A DNA stretch of 64,000 bases from Trema orientale (Eukaryota; Streptophyta; Magnoliopsida; Rosales; Cannabaceae). Below the pieces are notes generated by a model. That model saw only the letters and a program-made list of their open reading frames with translations. It did not search any database and had not been told where the DNA came from. The position numbers and the translations under genes were made by a program. Shown here in pieces: positions 24,707-36,897 of this stretch. Location: assembly GCA_002914845.1 (NCBI GenBank), contig JXTC01000001.1, positions 1,783,208 through 1,847,207 of the forward strand. The letters run 5' to 3'. Position 1 is the stretch's first letter. The number at the start of each line of letters is the position of its first letter.

Positions 24707-25336
24707 TAAAGGAGTCAAAATAGGCTAGGCCAAACAGGCTGGCCCGTGATCTGTCATTGTGGCCTGCGGGCTGGGCCGGCCTAGCCCTAGAGGTAGGGCT
24801 GGGTTAGGCCTATATATCTAAGCCCACCAACCCAGCCCGGTCTGGTCTGCCAATCAAAGCCCGTATGGGCTGGCCCGGCCCGTGAAAAATAATTTTTTTA
24901 AAGTTTTTAAATAAATTTAAATGCAAAACTTTTTCCAATACTTATAAATACACATTCTCTCACTTTTTTTTTTTTTCATACTTTCAAATTTCAATCTAAT
25001 TCTAAATAATTTTCTAGAAGTTTTTATTTTCAACTTTTTTTTTCAACTATTCAACTTCTATACTTTTAGGTTATTTAATTATTTTAAAAATTTTATCAAT
25101 AGGAAAAGAATATAACATATTATTTATTTTTTTTTAAATTTTATTTTTAAATTTCTAATATTTTAAACTAACTATACAAATAATAATCTTATTTTTTTTG
25201 GATTTTTTTTTATTTCTTTAAATTGGGCAAAGAACAGGCAGGGTTGGGCTCCACTTTTAAAATTTTGGGCGGCTCGGCCCGGCTGGTTTTTCCTCAAAAG
25301 CTAGCTTTGGGTGGGCCGGGCATTTTGGCACCTTTA
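24707..25336. mobile_element. Non-autonomous hAT element, GGCCGGCC type
   Basis: The left end TAAAGGAGTCAAAATAGG is complementary to the right (inverted TAAAGGTGCCAAAATGCC), with 8-bp flanks CATATATT and CTTATATT that differ at one base. GGCC-rich subterminal regions flank an AT-rich core similar to 1766-2363. No coding capacity; probably mobilised by a hAT transposase of the 27735-31205 type. Confidence 0.75.
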
Positions 25337-25775
25337 CTTATATTAGAAAATTATATATTTTTAATTTTTCTTTCAAAAGTATACATTTTTTAGATACACA
25401 TTTCATATGTAAAATATGTAGTTTATATTTATAATATAATCTCAATTTTTTCCTATATGGTTTATATTTACAACGTAAATCTATACCTATGGTATATATT
25501 TTAAAATATATATTAGTTTTTAGGTATAATTTTTACTCATGAAATTTATATTATAGTATACATTTAATATATAGAATACTTGTGGTATATATTTCTCAGA
25601 AAAAGATATTTATGAAATCAAAATAAAAATAAGTAATTATGAAGATATACTTAGGAAAATGGTTATTTATGAAATTTTCCTTATATCTCCTCAAACCCAA
25701 TTACAATTGGGTCATATTTCAAGAAGGGCTTCGGTAGGCCTTCAATATTTCGCAGATATAAAGAAAAAGGGTTCA
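25337..25775. repeat. Diverged partial copy of the 43343-44215 repeat region
   Basis: The left part shares ATACACATTTCATATGTAAAATATG-like words with the MULE MITE at 43343-43752. The part at 25690-25760 matches 44130-44210 closely (CAATTGGG(T/C)CATATTTC, then AAGAAGGGCTT and AGGCCTTCAATATTT). The copied segment is not recognisable as a gene. Confidence 0.5.
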
Positions 25776-25857
25776 TAGCAGTTGTACCAACAAAACATTA
25801 AAGAATTACAATAATACGTCGTCAGATTTTTTCCAATTTCCATATCGCTTTTTTTTT

Positions 25858-26110
25858 AGAAAAATGCCACTTTTTAAAAGTTTTTAGAATAATACCCTTT
25901 TTGAAATGATTACTAGTTACTAGTATCTGAAAACTAATTACTGGTTACTAGTTATCAATTATATATCAGTTATAAATACATTTGGTTATTAGTTACCAAT
26001 GTTTGAAAACTAGTTACTAGTTACTATTTTAGAAAATAGTATTTTTCTAAAAGCTTTTTAAAAAGTAGTATTATCTAAAAAATATAGTAGTATTTTTCTA
26101 AAAAATATAG
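25858..26110. mobile_element. Hairpin MITE rich in TTACTAGTTAC
   Basis: Arms rich in TTACTAGTTACTAG and its complement flank a centre, CAATTATATATCAGTTATAA, also found at 45750-45769. The outer arms carry AAAAATGCCACTTTTTAAAAG and inverted CTTTTTAAAAAGTAGTATT. The copy at 45665-45870 confirms a mobile family. No target duplication was read. Confidence 0.55.
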
Positions 26111-26279
26111 TACCAGATCTAGAAAAAATTTAGCATATTTCTAATTTTTTTTCCTAAAAACGTCGTACAAAGCCTAATTTTCACTTAAGAAAACAGGTAT
26201 TTATAAAATTTTTCTTATATCTCTGGGCTTCTTACAGAAATCCAGTCCCATAGTATCAAAAATTGAAAATCCTAGATGG

Positions 26280-26580
26280 ATTGATTTTTTAGAAAAATCC
26301 CAAATTGATTTAGAAAAATACCATTTTTTCTTGAAAATTAGTATTTTTCAGTGATACTTGAGGTAACCAATTGGGTTACTATATGTAACCAATCTAGTTA
26401 CTTGAAGCAATCAATCAAGTTACCTCAGGTATTTTGACAAGTTACCTCAAATATCTCACCAATTAATAAAAATAGTATTTTTCTAAATACTTTTAAAAGT
26501 ACTATTTTTCAAATTAAAATCGAGATTTTTTAAATAATTTTAAAATCTGGGATTTTTTAATTTTTTTTTTAAATTTTACC
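26280..26580. repeat. GTTACC-rich hairpin repeat
   Basis: Several GTTACC / GGTAAC words lie between arms that are inverted copies of each other, with AAAAATCCCA near the left end and (inverted) the same word near the right. It is related in style to 25858-26110. No gene. Confidence 0.4.
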
Positions 26581-26802
26581 ATAAAAAATCTAATTTCCTC
26601 TATATCTCCTCCAAAAGGAATTCTTGAGTTTTACGTATAAAAAAAATAAAATTTACAAATATACCATACAACTTTTTTCGTACAGTGATATGCCAAAATA
26701 ATTTCAAAGATATGGTCAATAGATGTGGCGGCAATTTGGTAATTAAAACCGTCTTTGTTAAAATATTTATTTTATTAAAAAACCCCACCTATATCTATTA
26801 CA

Positions 26803-26912
26803 AGCCACTGGATGTAGTGGTTAGTGGCCCCTTTACGTAACTACACTTCTCAAGTTCGACTCTGGACAACTCTAATTCTACATTGTTCACCTTATTTTCT
26901 TTCTTTTTTTTT
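26803..26912 (+). mobile_element. Possible tRNA-derived SINE
   Basis: An A-box-like GGATGTAGTGGTTAGTGG (about 26810-26827) is followed about 30 bp later by a B-box-like AGTTCGACTCTGG, in the spacing of an internal Pol III promoter. A T-rich end follows near 26900-26915. Plant SINEs begin with a tRNA-related head of this kind. Only one copy is seen and no target duplication was identified. Confidence 0.4.
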
Positions 26913-27104
26913 TTCCTCATGGAAGCTACTCCTCCATTTGAAGTTTTTTTTAATTTAATTTTTCTCTTTAGTAATCATTTTTCCCATTCATTTTTTTCTT
27001 TAAATAAAGCACTAACTTATTTTCATTCTTACTTTTCCTCATCTTAGGAATAACAAGCTACTTTTTGTAAATAAGAAAAATGGGTTTTTTTTTAAAGGAG
27101 AAAA

Positions 27105-27610
27105 AAGGTTACTTTGGCTACAAGAAATCGGTTACTAGAAAACAATATTGTTACCAATTTTTTATATCGACTAGTTACTTATTACTAGTAGTAAGGAACT
27201 AAAATCTCTTTCAAATACCAAGTAATAGATACCAAAAAGTAAAATCTATTCCAAAATATCAAAAAGTAAAATTTGGTTGTTCATGATTTCTAGACCAATT
27301 ACTAGTTTTTGGTTACCAGTAGCTATAAACTAAAAATCTCCTTCAAACGTCAAGTTCAGATTCATCAATTGGTTACTTATTACTAGTAACAAAGAACTAA
27401 AGTCTCTTCAAGCACCAAGTAATAGATAACCAGAAAGTAAAATCTATTCCAAAATACTAAGTTTGGCTTCGAATGGTTACTAGTAACTAACCAATTTGGT
27501 GGTTACTGATTTATAAACTGGTTACGAACAAAAAATAGTAACTATATTAGTAATTCGACTGTTAATTATTTGGTTACCAAAGTCCAATTATTTGATTTAA
27601 TCTAATAACT
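27105..27610. repeat. GTTAC/GTAAC-rich repeat with a tandem unit
   Basis: Dense in GGTTAC, TTACTAG and GTTACC words. A unit of roughly 85 bp beginning GTTACTTATTACTAGTA and including CCAAGTAATAGATA and AAAGTAAAATCTATTCC occurs at about 27174-27260 and again at about 27372-27460, some 198 bp apart. No gene. A similar block lies at 31440-31920, on the other side of the hAT element. Confidence 0.55.
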
Positions 27611-27734
27611 TCACCAAGTAATAAAAATGGAAGTAAAGTATTAAAAATCATATTCACTATTTCAATTAATTTTTAAATTTCAATCAAAAATATTTGTAGA
27701 TATTCTCCTTATGCCCTTTCATTAGTCCAAAGCA

Positions 27735-30700
27735 AAAGTGGCAAAATAGGCAGGCCGGCCCACCTATAACAGGTTCGAAGGGGGGAAGGGTTGGGCCGGG
27801 CCGGCCTGTCAGAAAAATAAATAAAGTCCGGCTCGGGCCTGTTGGCCCGCCAGGCTCGAAACGGGCCAGTCTGCTACAATCCGTGCTCAGCCCTTTTTTT
27901 TTTTTTTTTTTTACAACTAATAGATTGTTTTTTAGAAAAAATTAAAACATGTTAAATTTAAAATTTTTAATTGAATTTTTAAAAAAAAATAGATAACATA
28001 AACATGTTATGTTTTTTTCTATTGTTAAAAATTTAATAATAATTAAATAAGATATATTATATAAGTTGAATAGTTGACTAAAAAAAAGTTTAAAAACAAA
28101 ACTATTAAGAAAATTATTTAAAATTATAATGAAAATGTTCAAAAAAAATTAAAGAAACAAATAAATTTGAAATTTTGAATTTGATTTTATTGATGATTAT
28201 TGATTACAATTCAAATTATTACATAAAAAAATTATTATATCATTAATTATGAGTTTAGAATTTATCGTCATTGTTCATGTACAAGTTATTGAAATTTTTG
28301 GCCAATTCTTCATTGCAAATACGAATAGTTTCTTAATTTCGCTTGATCGCTTGTTCCCAATCTTTAACACATGCTAGCACCTCAACCATATCAAGGGCCA
28401 ACGTAGTCCTTTGCTCATCTACTATCATCCTAATCGTGCTAAAAGCAGACTCTGAAGAAATCGTGGACGCCAGAATAGTTAAAACGTTATGCGCTAATTG
28501 TGAAAGTATCAGAAATCTTGATTGACACCTTTGCCACCATTCCAAAACTTTGAAATTCTCATCGTCAGGGTCGATGTTGGAATCTAGCTCAATATATTGG
28601 CTAAGCTTAGAGGATTGTGGTGGATTCGTTGGTCGTAATGGTTGACTTGAACTTAATGATAATGATGATGAGCTATGACTACGTCCTTGAGAACGAGAAC
28701 CTACTATGCTCCAAAAAGACTTATTCTTTGATTGTTCTTCAGTTTGTTGTAGAGTGTGTTGTTGTTGACTACATGTTCTGCCAAACTTAGCCTCATATAT
28801 ACTATACACTTAAAAAAACTTGTCACAAGCATTTGTATATTCATAACTATAGTCTATCTCAAAACATGTAACTAATTAAATTAGAAAGACCATTTAATTT
28901 ATCCCTAGGATCTAAAATAAAAGCAAAAGAATTTAAGAAATTGGAAACTAATATTTCAAAAATATTTCCTGCATACGTATTGTAATGGGTTCAAATATAG
29001 GGTCACATCTTTCTTTACAAAATATTTCGACAATAAAAAAGATATGATGTAAAATAATTGGAGAAGTAGGATAATAAATACCAAATAAAGCAATAGTAGC
29101 TTCATAAAAAACGTCTAAAAAATGTATATATTTTTCGCAAATAAACCAATCTTCATCTTTCAATACTAATGAACCCATTTTTTACTTATAAAACATAGTA
29201 ATTAGAATTTTATATGGTAATACATGTTTCAACGTCAAATAACTGAAATTTCACTTTATGGGCATGTCAACTTGGAATTTTCTTAGTTTTAACATTTGGA
29301 CTATGCAATATCCTTTAAATTTGATAATCCAAGGATTAGAAGTATGAATGTAAGCAATAGTAGATCGAATATTTTTAATATATACACTTATTATATCCAT
29401 ATCTGATTTGACGATAAGGTTGATGGCATGACATGTACAACATTGATGCAGTAAGAATCCTCCAGTGTATGAACTCACCAAATTACTAAGTAATTTTATG
29501 GCCTTTGTGTTTGCGGTAGTATTATCTAAAGTGATTGAGATAATGCAATTCACTATGCTATATTTTTCAACAATATTTAAAATTCTATCTCTAATAATTT
29601 CTACAGTATGTTTATTATCAACGACTCTAAAACCAATCATTCTTTTTTGCATTATCCATCTTGAATCTAAATAATGTGTAACTAGACTTAAATAATTTTG
29701 TTAAGAATTAGTACCCTAAATATCAGATGTCAATGCAACGCAAAAGTTTAATGAAGTTAATTCAGATATTAATTCTTTACGGATATTTTCATAAACTTTA
29801 ATCAAATCACTCCTAGTAGTATTTCTAGAAAATCTTTTAAAGTTTGGATAATAAGATCTTCTAATATGATCTTCATAGCTATTACAATCACCAAATCCTA
29901 ATGGTATATCCTTTATAGGAATTAAACATACTAAGGACTCCCTAACTACTAAAGGATCATAGTTCCAAGAATACTGAACCATCCTTGTTGAATTGAAGTG
30001 TTGATTGAGTGGACCCCTTGTTCTCTTTATGTTTTTTTACACATGCATCACTATGTCTATTCAGATGAGCAGTCCTACTAGATAGTTTAGCAGTTAATAA
30101 TTTCTTGCAATATTTACATCTCGTCATTTTTGTCTTCTTACCATCGGCCTCATCTTTGAATTTTATATCGAAATGGCCTCATATATTGGAAGTTGTCCTT
30201 GCATGTTTGGAGGTTGTGCTCGCGCTTGGAGAACAAGTATCTTAAAATTTGGAACAACTTCCACTAGCATTCGGATTAATTTGCATTTCGAGGACTTAGT
30301 CACTCTTTTCAACTATGTGAATTTGGTCTTCTTCTTCACTAGTATCCATTTCTAAATCAATAGGGATATTTTTTGACATATCTATATCCTATATTTAAAC
30401 ATATTGTTAATATGTTACTTAATTATTTTGAATTCGTAATTTAGAATTATAATAAACATATTACTAAATTAATTAATTTGAACATATTATAATAAACTTT
30501 ATACTAACTTAATTGTAAACAACTACAATCTACAAATTACAAAATAATTGAAATTAAAAAAAAAGAATTATAATAATAAACTACAAACCACTAACTATTA
30601 TACTAGTAAACAATTAAATATACTACAAGATAATGAAATTAAAAAGATAAGTATGATAAATTGAATCAAACCTTGAGTTGAGTTTTAAGAGTTGTGTAGA

Positions 30701-31205
30701 CTATAAAATATAATTACTAATTATTATAACTAGTAAAAAGTAATTAGACAATATAATTAAAGAGAAAGATAAAATTGATAATGTAATTACAGAGAAAGAA
30801 TGAGAGAATATTTAAAAGTTGTAAGTGTGAAAAAAGAGTGGAAGGGTAGAGTACTTATAGTACAAGAAAATTTTTTTTAAAATAAAAATTAGTTTAAAAC
30901 AAAAATAAAAAACAAAACATTAAAGACCCAACGATAATATTGTTGTTGGGCCCAATGACTATAAATATAGTTGTTGGCTGTTTTGATTAACAAATGACCC
31001 AGAATCATCTGGGCCAAAAAAAAAAACAGCAGGGCCAGCCCAAGCGGGCTACCTGACCAGGCCGGGCTAGAATTGCTAAGTCTGCGCCTGTTTAGCAAAG
31101 TGCGCTGACAATTCTGGGCTCAAAAAATTAAAAGTCGGGTCAGGCCGAGATTCTCAGGCCCCGCCTAGCCCTGCCCCTAGGGCTGGGCTGAGCCCGGGTC
31201 CTTAT
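27735..31205 (-). mobile_element. Decayed autonomous-type hAT transposon
   Basis: The left end AAAAGTGGCAAAATAGGCAG matches the termini of the smaller hAT elements here. GGCC-rich subterminal DNA lies at 27760-27890 and 31020-31200. The right terminal repeat is not clear, so that end may be lost. Between them is a minus-strand transposase pseudogene. GTTAC-rich repeats lie just outside both ends, so it may have inserted into one such repeat. Confidence 0.75.
28333..30139 (-). pseudogene. hAT transposase (BED finger and dimerisation domain), broken
   Basis: Transposases of this type excise and reinsert hAT elements. Reading leftwards, about 30139-30000 encodes a BED-type zinc finger with CKYC, then HLNRH and C spacing. 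29982-29716 resembles the region after the finger in plant RICESLEEPER-type proteins (FKRFSRNTTRSDLIKVY). 29652-29251 holds the core pattern ending in CTCHAINLIV; 29178-28948 is further core. 28809-28333 ends in the C-terminal dimerisation domain with SSESAFSTIRMIVDEQRTTL. These lie in separate open stretches broken by stops and frameshifts, so no functional protein is expected. Domain identity is firm; the exact start is not. Confidence 0.8.
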
Positions 31206-31439
31206 ATGAATAGGTCATTCTATATCAAAGGACTTATAAAATTTTATAATATATTACGGTAGAACATTTCATGGTGCTCAATAAGCTTACATATAGAAAC
31301 GAACTTTATATATTAAAATAAGCATGTAAAAGTCCGAAACACGTAGTAGACCAAAAGCAATAACAGAAATTCTAGGCTTAGGACTTACTGATCAAAACAC
31401 TACACAAACAATTGTATATCATGGAAACAACGAACTTGA

Positions 31440-31920
31440 AAAGGCAATCCTAGTTCTTGGTTACTGGTAATAAAATTTGGTTACAAGATACCCTAAGTAC
31501 TGGCTACCAGTGTCCCTTGATACTTTTTATAAGTATTGTAATCGGTAGCTAGATTTAACCAATATGGTTATTAGTTACCAATTTAATTATCGATTACTAG
31601 TTACAAGACTAGTTCCAATTAACCATTACAATTACTGGTTACTAGCTTTCGGTTACGACTTCGGTTGTGGGTTTCTAGTTTCCAGTTTCTAGTTATCATA
31701 TTCAATTTGGTTACTAATTTCTTATTTTTGGTTACAACTACCAGTTACGAGTATCTGGTTACCACCTTGGTTACTTAGAATCTAGTTACTACTTTAGTTA
31801 TTGATTACCACCATATATACTAGTCTATGAATTTTGGTTACCATTACCAATTTGGAAATGATTTCTAGTTACCATTACTAGTTTGGTTATTGAAATCTAT
31901 TTTTGATTACCATTATTGCA
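31440..31920. repeat. GTTAC-rich simple repeat block
   Basis: More than a dozen GGTTAC, AGTTAC or GATTAC words alternate with complementary GTAAC/TACCA words, loosely spaced every 20-40 bp. There is no open frame. It is related in composition to 27105-27610 and lies between the hAT element and the Sirevirus-like element. Confidence 0.45.
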
Positions 31921-31992
31921 ATTACTATAGTTTCAAGAGATATGAAAAAAGAATTAGTATGGTATTGCAACCATATTATATGTAATAGAATT

Positions 31993-33264
31993 TGTTACAA
32001 CTGTTTCTTATATTCTTACCAAATATAATTAATTATCCAATTAATTATGTGAGATGGTTATATAGAAAAATGTGATATGGATATTGTAACAGTGAAAAGT
32101 AAAAATTTGACACATGATATTTTTATTTGGTTCAACTATCTCCCGATAGTCTACATCCAAGAGGCCACGCCCAAAGAAATAAACTTATTAGTAAAGAATA
32201 ACGTGAGTACAAACACCAATTAAATTTAAAAGACTCCCTCTCTTAAATGTTGCAACATGCTAGTTCTCCTTCACTAATCTGTCTAGTGAGCTCCCTTCGA
32301 CTTGATGCGATTCCTTCCTTCTAAACAGCCTTCAGATTTCTCGGAACTTGTCTTCTTCTGAAGACTTGATACACTTCTTCCGAAGCACTCTTACGACTAA
32401 GAATCCCTCCTAGTCTCACAAAATAAAGTATAGACAGATTTAACTAAGTATTGCACAAATGGCAATCTTAAACATACATGGCACACATAGGACTCTAACC
32501 TAGACTCTTATTTATAGTGCTTGAGGTCTTCCAATCCTTAGCAATCTGCAAGATACATTTTACACATCATGAATGCTGATTCAAAGCCAATTAAATCAGT
32601 CAAGGATAAGTTTTTCGCAATCAAGACTGATCTGAAATTATTGTTGATTCTGCACAGTGATATTACAACATCGGCCCTGTCTAAATAGCCAGATTTGTAA
32701 CATTTCTGGAAGAAACGTTGATTTGTTACCTGAAATAAAAATTTTGTTTTTCACACAAATCAACCGAATAAAAGGTTTTCACACACAAAAAGAATCAGCT
32801 AAAAAAAAAATAAGGAAATGACACCTTAAGATATAAAAATTTACACTTTCATACAATAAGGTAGTTTCCATAAAATTATAAGCTATCAAAGCGATCAGAT
32901 AGAATTAGCCTAATAAAGAAAATCTGATTGATTAAAATCAAGATTGATTATTTCTAGAAATATTAAACAATTAATAATAGCAATCACACAATAATCAATC
33001 TTATTAAAGCATACCTAAATAAGAAAGAAATATGTGAATATAATTTTTCTACAAGGAAAATATTAATCATTGATATTTCTGATCAAAACACAACTAATTG
33101 AACAGATATTCAATCATATGATAACTGTAAAATTCGGACAAATACGTTCAAAAATCCCAGGTCAAATATTCCAGTGATGTTGCAACATCAACCCAGAATC
33201 ACTGTTAGGCAATACAGACATTAATGTTGCAACATCTCTAATGACAATAATGTTTTCCCTTTCA
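31993..33264 (-). repeat. 3' LTR of the Sirevirus-like element
   Basis: About 1.27 kb, starting TGAAAGGG at 33264 and ending TTGTAACA at 31993 on the minus strand. It aligns along its length with 41933-43167, with small indels (an extra ACTTGATACACTTCTTC-type stretch near 32365). It holds five copies of the TGTTG(T/C)AACA motif family, at about 32091, 32247, 32659, 33176 and 33223. Confidence 0.88.
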
Positions 33265-33280
33265 ATCTCCCCCTTTGGCA
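33265..33280 (-). other. Polypurine tract
   Basis: On the minus strand it reads TGCCAAAGGGGGAGAT, immediately before the 3' LTR. This primes plus-strand DNA synthesis in LTR retrotransposons, and the form CCAAAGGGGGAGA is typical of Sireviruses. Confidence 0.85.
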
Positions 33281-33678
33281 TTTTAGGTAAAATATTTGTA
33301 CCTGGAAAAACTAGTTAGTCCCTATAAAATAATTTGTGTTTGGCCAGAATTTTCGCAAATTTTTTGCAACTACTCCCCTTTTTTGCGAAAAATAGCCAGA
33401 AGTAGTGACAAATGACTGTAAAATTCATAGCATGGTTAAAGATATCAAATAAAAACTAGAATACACATATAAGAAACCAATGTCATAAGTTGCTCAATGT
33501 TGTAACATGAGCTTATATCCTGCAGAAAAAACGGAAAACAGAACAGAATACCAAACTAGAAACCAGAATTTGTCTATGAAATACATCACTAATTATTGGT
33601 AAACTGAAAAACTTAAACTTCAAAAAAATCTTCAAGCAGAAGGAGAAACTGAAGTAACATCTCCCACATTAATGTCCA

Positions 33679-34061
33679 TCGGGGTGGCAATATAGGTCAA
33701 GACACGATAACACGACACGAAATCTGCACGATTAGTTGAACCTACTTGACACGAAATTGACTCGAATTGACACGATTAAGTAATTTTTTAATAAATTATA
33801 TTAAATAATTATTTTCAAAAAAATATTTTTTCATGAATTTCTTGTAGATAAAATAAAAAAAATAAAGCTAATAAACTAGTTTCTCTTACTATAGTAAAAT
33901 TTAATTAAAGAAATCGAGTAAACTAACAATTATACTATTTATATACGTTTTGACCCACCAATCTGCACGTCGTTTTCATTAAACAGGTGACACATAGGTT
34001 AACCTATTAACGACACGATTTAATTAGGTTAAACACGACACGACACATATTGCCACCCCTA
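33679..34061. mobile_element. Non-autonomous hAT MITE inside the retrotransposon
   Basis: The ends are TCGGGGTGGCAATAT and (inverted) TAGGGGTGGCAATAT, with a perfect 8-bp duplication AATGTCCA at 33671-33678 and 34062-34069. Subterminal ACACGACACGA repeats resemble the element at 23711-24342. It is 383 bp long, non-coding, and younger than its host. Confidence 0.92.
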
Positions 34062-34439
34062 AATGTCCATCATCATGCAGATTGCAAATAATATTCCCAC
34101 CATCTTGTCCAACCGAGCAAGCACATCAGAAGTTGCAGCACTTGTTTCTGTAGTGCCAGATGTTGTAACATGAGGGTCTACAGCATAGTCATCCTCCCCC
34201 TCAATAGAATCTATTTCCTTTATTCGGAACACTAACTTGGATACAAGAGGAGTGAGATATTCAGAACTATAGCGAGGAGGTCTCTGCTTGGTCAGAATTC
34301 CTTAGATTAGCGTTGGAAAAATTAATCTCTTGGTTGGGGTGGTATTGTATCGCAGATCATAGATATGGTTGAAGATTAACTGTGCCAAATTTACTTAGCC
34401 ACCTATTCCAACATCATAAAGAAAACAAGCACAATTGCC

Positions 34440-35988
34440 ATAGAGTGTATCGGAATGTGTGGTTGGTATCCAATTATCAACTGTAATGCGGTGCAGCCCT
34501 TTGTACTTGAGTGTCAGATCAGTGGTCTTAAAGATGCTATTCTTCGGCTATTTGGTTTGTGTACCAAGTATTTCACTAGCTACCTTGTCGAGAGAAAATT
34601 CTTTCTCAAAGTCATCAAATGGCCAAATAGGTATGTTCAGAAAATCGGCTATAGCAGCAGGAGAAAAATCATAAACATGACCCCTAACAAAGACTTTCTT
34701 ATACCTTAGAGAACCTGGTTTGTCTAAGTCTTCAGTCAAGTTGGAATAAAATTCCTAGACTATCCTAGGGACAAAACCTTTGATATCAGAAACAGTACTC
34801 AATCACTTTTGGTTTTCAATACACTTAAAGCCTCTATTTTCTGAAAAGATTTTAAGTTTATGTTTCTCTCTAGAATAAAGTGACATTGTTCATAAATCAT
34901 CATAGATTGAGCAACATCTTTTGTAAAATACCATCTAGAATATAAGTTACCAGGGATATAACCTGGTGTTTCTGGAGAAGATACTCCATTTCCTTTCTCT
35001 GCAACAGTAGCTTTCTTCTTCGATTGTGATAACTTCGAAGATTGGCCAGAGACTTTTTGGGCGATAGACTTCTTCTTTGTCTTTGATGTTGTAACCAGGT
35101 CTGGCACAACTGGTATTGTTTGACCTGCAGGAGGTGTTGGGATATCAGCCTCAGGTTGCTGTTTTGAGACTGGTACAGAGGCTGCAGATGGATCAGCCTG
35201 TGTTGTAACATTAGGCACATCAGCAGATTTTTGAAAGGTTGGCTCGATATTCACACTGGAACTGGGGAACTAGGATATGTTGGCACATCACCCATTTTAG
35301 CCAATGGTGATGTTGAAATCACTGGATCTGCAATAGATGTTGGAACATCCGAAGGTATTGCATATACAGTTTTGGGCTGTCTCATCAACATTTTTCTCGG
35401 GGGTATTCTCTGGAGTATGCCCAGGAGAAAAATCATCTTTAGGAAGAGGGCTAGTATCCATTGCATCTTTGGCAGCATCATCAACAGATGATGTTGGAAC
35501 ATTAGAAGTCGCAGGTTGCATTTTCTTGTCCAAACCCTCCTTTAAGATTGCAAGGTTCGGTGGAGTGGATGTTGGAATATCAGTCTGCATTGGGATCGAT
35601 TTTTTAACCGAACCAGAAATTGGAGTCGAGCTTCTTTATTCTGATATCATAGGTGGTAGTTTGGAGATTTTGGCAGCATGAACAGAAACTACCAGTGCTG
35701 GTAGTGGTGCAATTGGGATACCCATAACAGATTCAGTTGAATCGTTTGAACAAAGACATTCTGTTCAGACAGTGGTGGAGGCTGAGTCGAAGGTTCAACT
35801 ATGGAACCCATAGATTGTGTCTTCAGCAATTTCATCGCAAATGAGGAAGGAACAGACTTCTTCTTCATCGGAGTTGATGAGGAAGAGAGTTTCCCTTTTG
35901 GAGCAGGAGAATCACTCTTCTTACCACTCCTCGTGCTCATCATTTTTCGAACCTGTTTCAATACTGAGAAAATGTTTTCGAAGAACAA
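34440..35988 (-). pseudogene. Extra ORF region downstream of pol, broken
   Basis: This lies between RNase H and the polypurine tract, where Sireviruses may carry an additional (sometimes called envelope-like) ORF. From 35988 leftwards it encodes a Ser/Pro/Lys-rich, probably disordered N-terminal part (segments at 35988-35689, 35590-35297, 35254-34799). A folded-looking C-terminal part follows (34739-34548) with VRGHVYDFSPAAIADFLNI, a pattern seen in 'putative plant transposon protein' domains. It is interrupted by frameshifts and stops. No signal peptide or membrane segment was seen, so an envelope role is not supported. Several GATGTTGGAACATC-like motifs fall within it. Confidence 0.6.
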
Positions 35989-36897
35989 AGGGAAGACAGC
36001 AAAAAAAGAATTATGGATGAGAAAAAAATAACAAAGAACAATGGAAATTTAAATAACCTAGAGTCTATTCAATTTCCCAAATTTGAAAAAGGAAACAAAA
36101 TCAATTTTGGAGCCAAAGTGATATCAGAAACTGTAATAAGAGCGAATCTCGGGAATAAGGAAAAATTGACATAAGCAGTAGTTAATTGATTTTATCAGAA
36201 TTTCGAATTATATAAGCCTAGTTTATTCAATGTTGTAACATCAGTACAACCTACAAAGTCAAGAAATTATAAATGGTAACCCTTAAACAAAATGAAATTA
36301 ATGAAATCATTCCTATTATAAAAAGATTTTAAAATATACAATCTTTACCATCTTCATTCACAAAAATTACTTGGATATATTCATCTGATTGATTGGTCAA
36401 TTACGATTGAAAATTAACTGATTGATTGATCTCAAATTTTTATTTTTTTATTTTTTTATTGCAAAAATATTAATGTTGTAACATTAACAATATTTTTTCA
36501 AGGTAATGATCTTTCCATGACCAGTAGCTTTCACACTATCACTGAGGTAGCCCTTTTCATATGGTAGAACATCCTCTATTGTATTTGTGACACATAGGTC
36601 TAGATTACTCAAAGATGACTTTCATATATCAGCGTAGGTAGCTCTATCTGATCATGAGGCCTGTATACATAATAAAACTGAGATTAAGATAACACACACA
36701 TCAGTCAATAATCAATCAAGAATTCACAATTTTTTTTTATGAATATTCCAAAACAATTTTCAAGAGAAACATAGCAAGAACTGTTTATTAGAAAATAATT
36801 TTATAACAAATAGGAATTATTTTACATTTTTCTTTATGTCTTGAGGTAACCTTAAACAATATTTTGACTCTGATTTGGCTGATGTTACAACATAATC

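Noticed and set aside
34440..35988. Envelope gene in the retrotransposon
   Set aside because: The position fits, but no signal peptide, membrane segment or furin-like site was seen; the content fits a disordered protein plus a transposon-protein domain.
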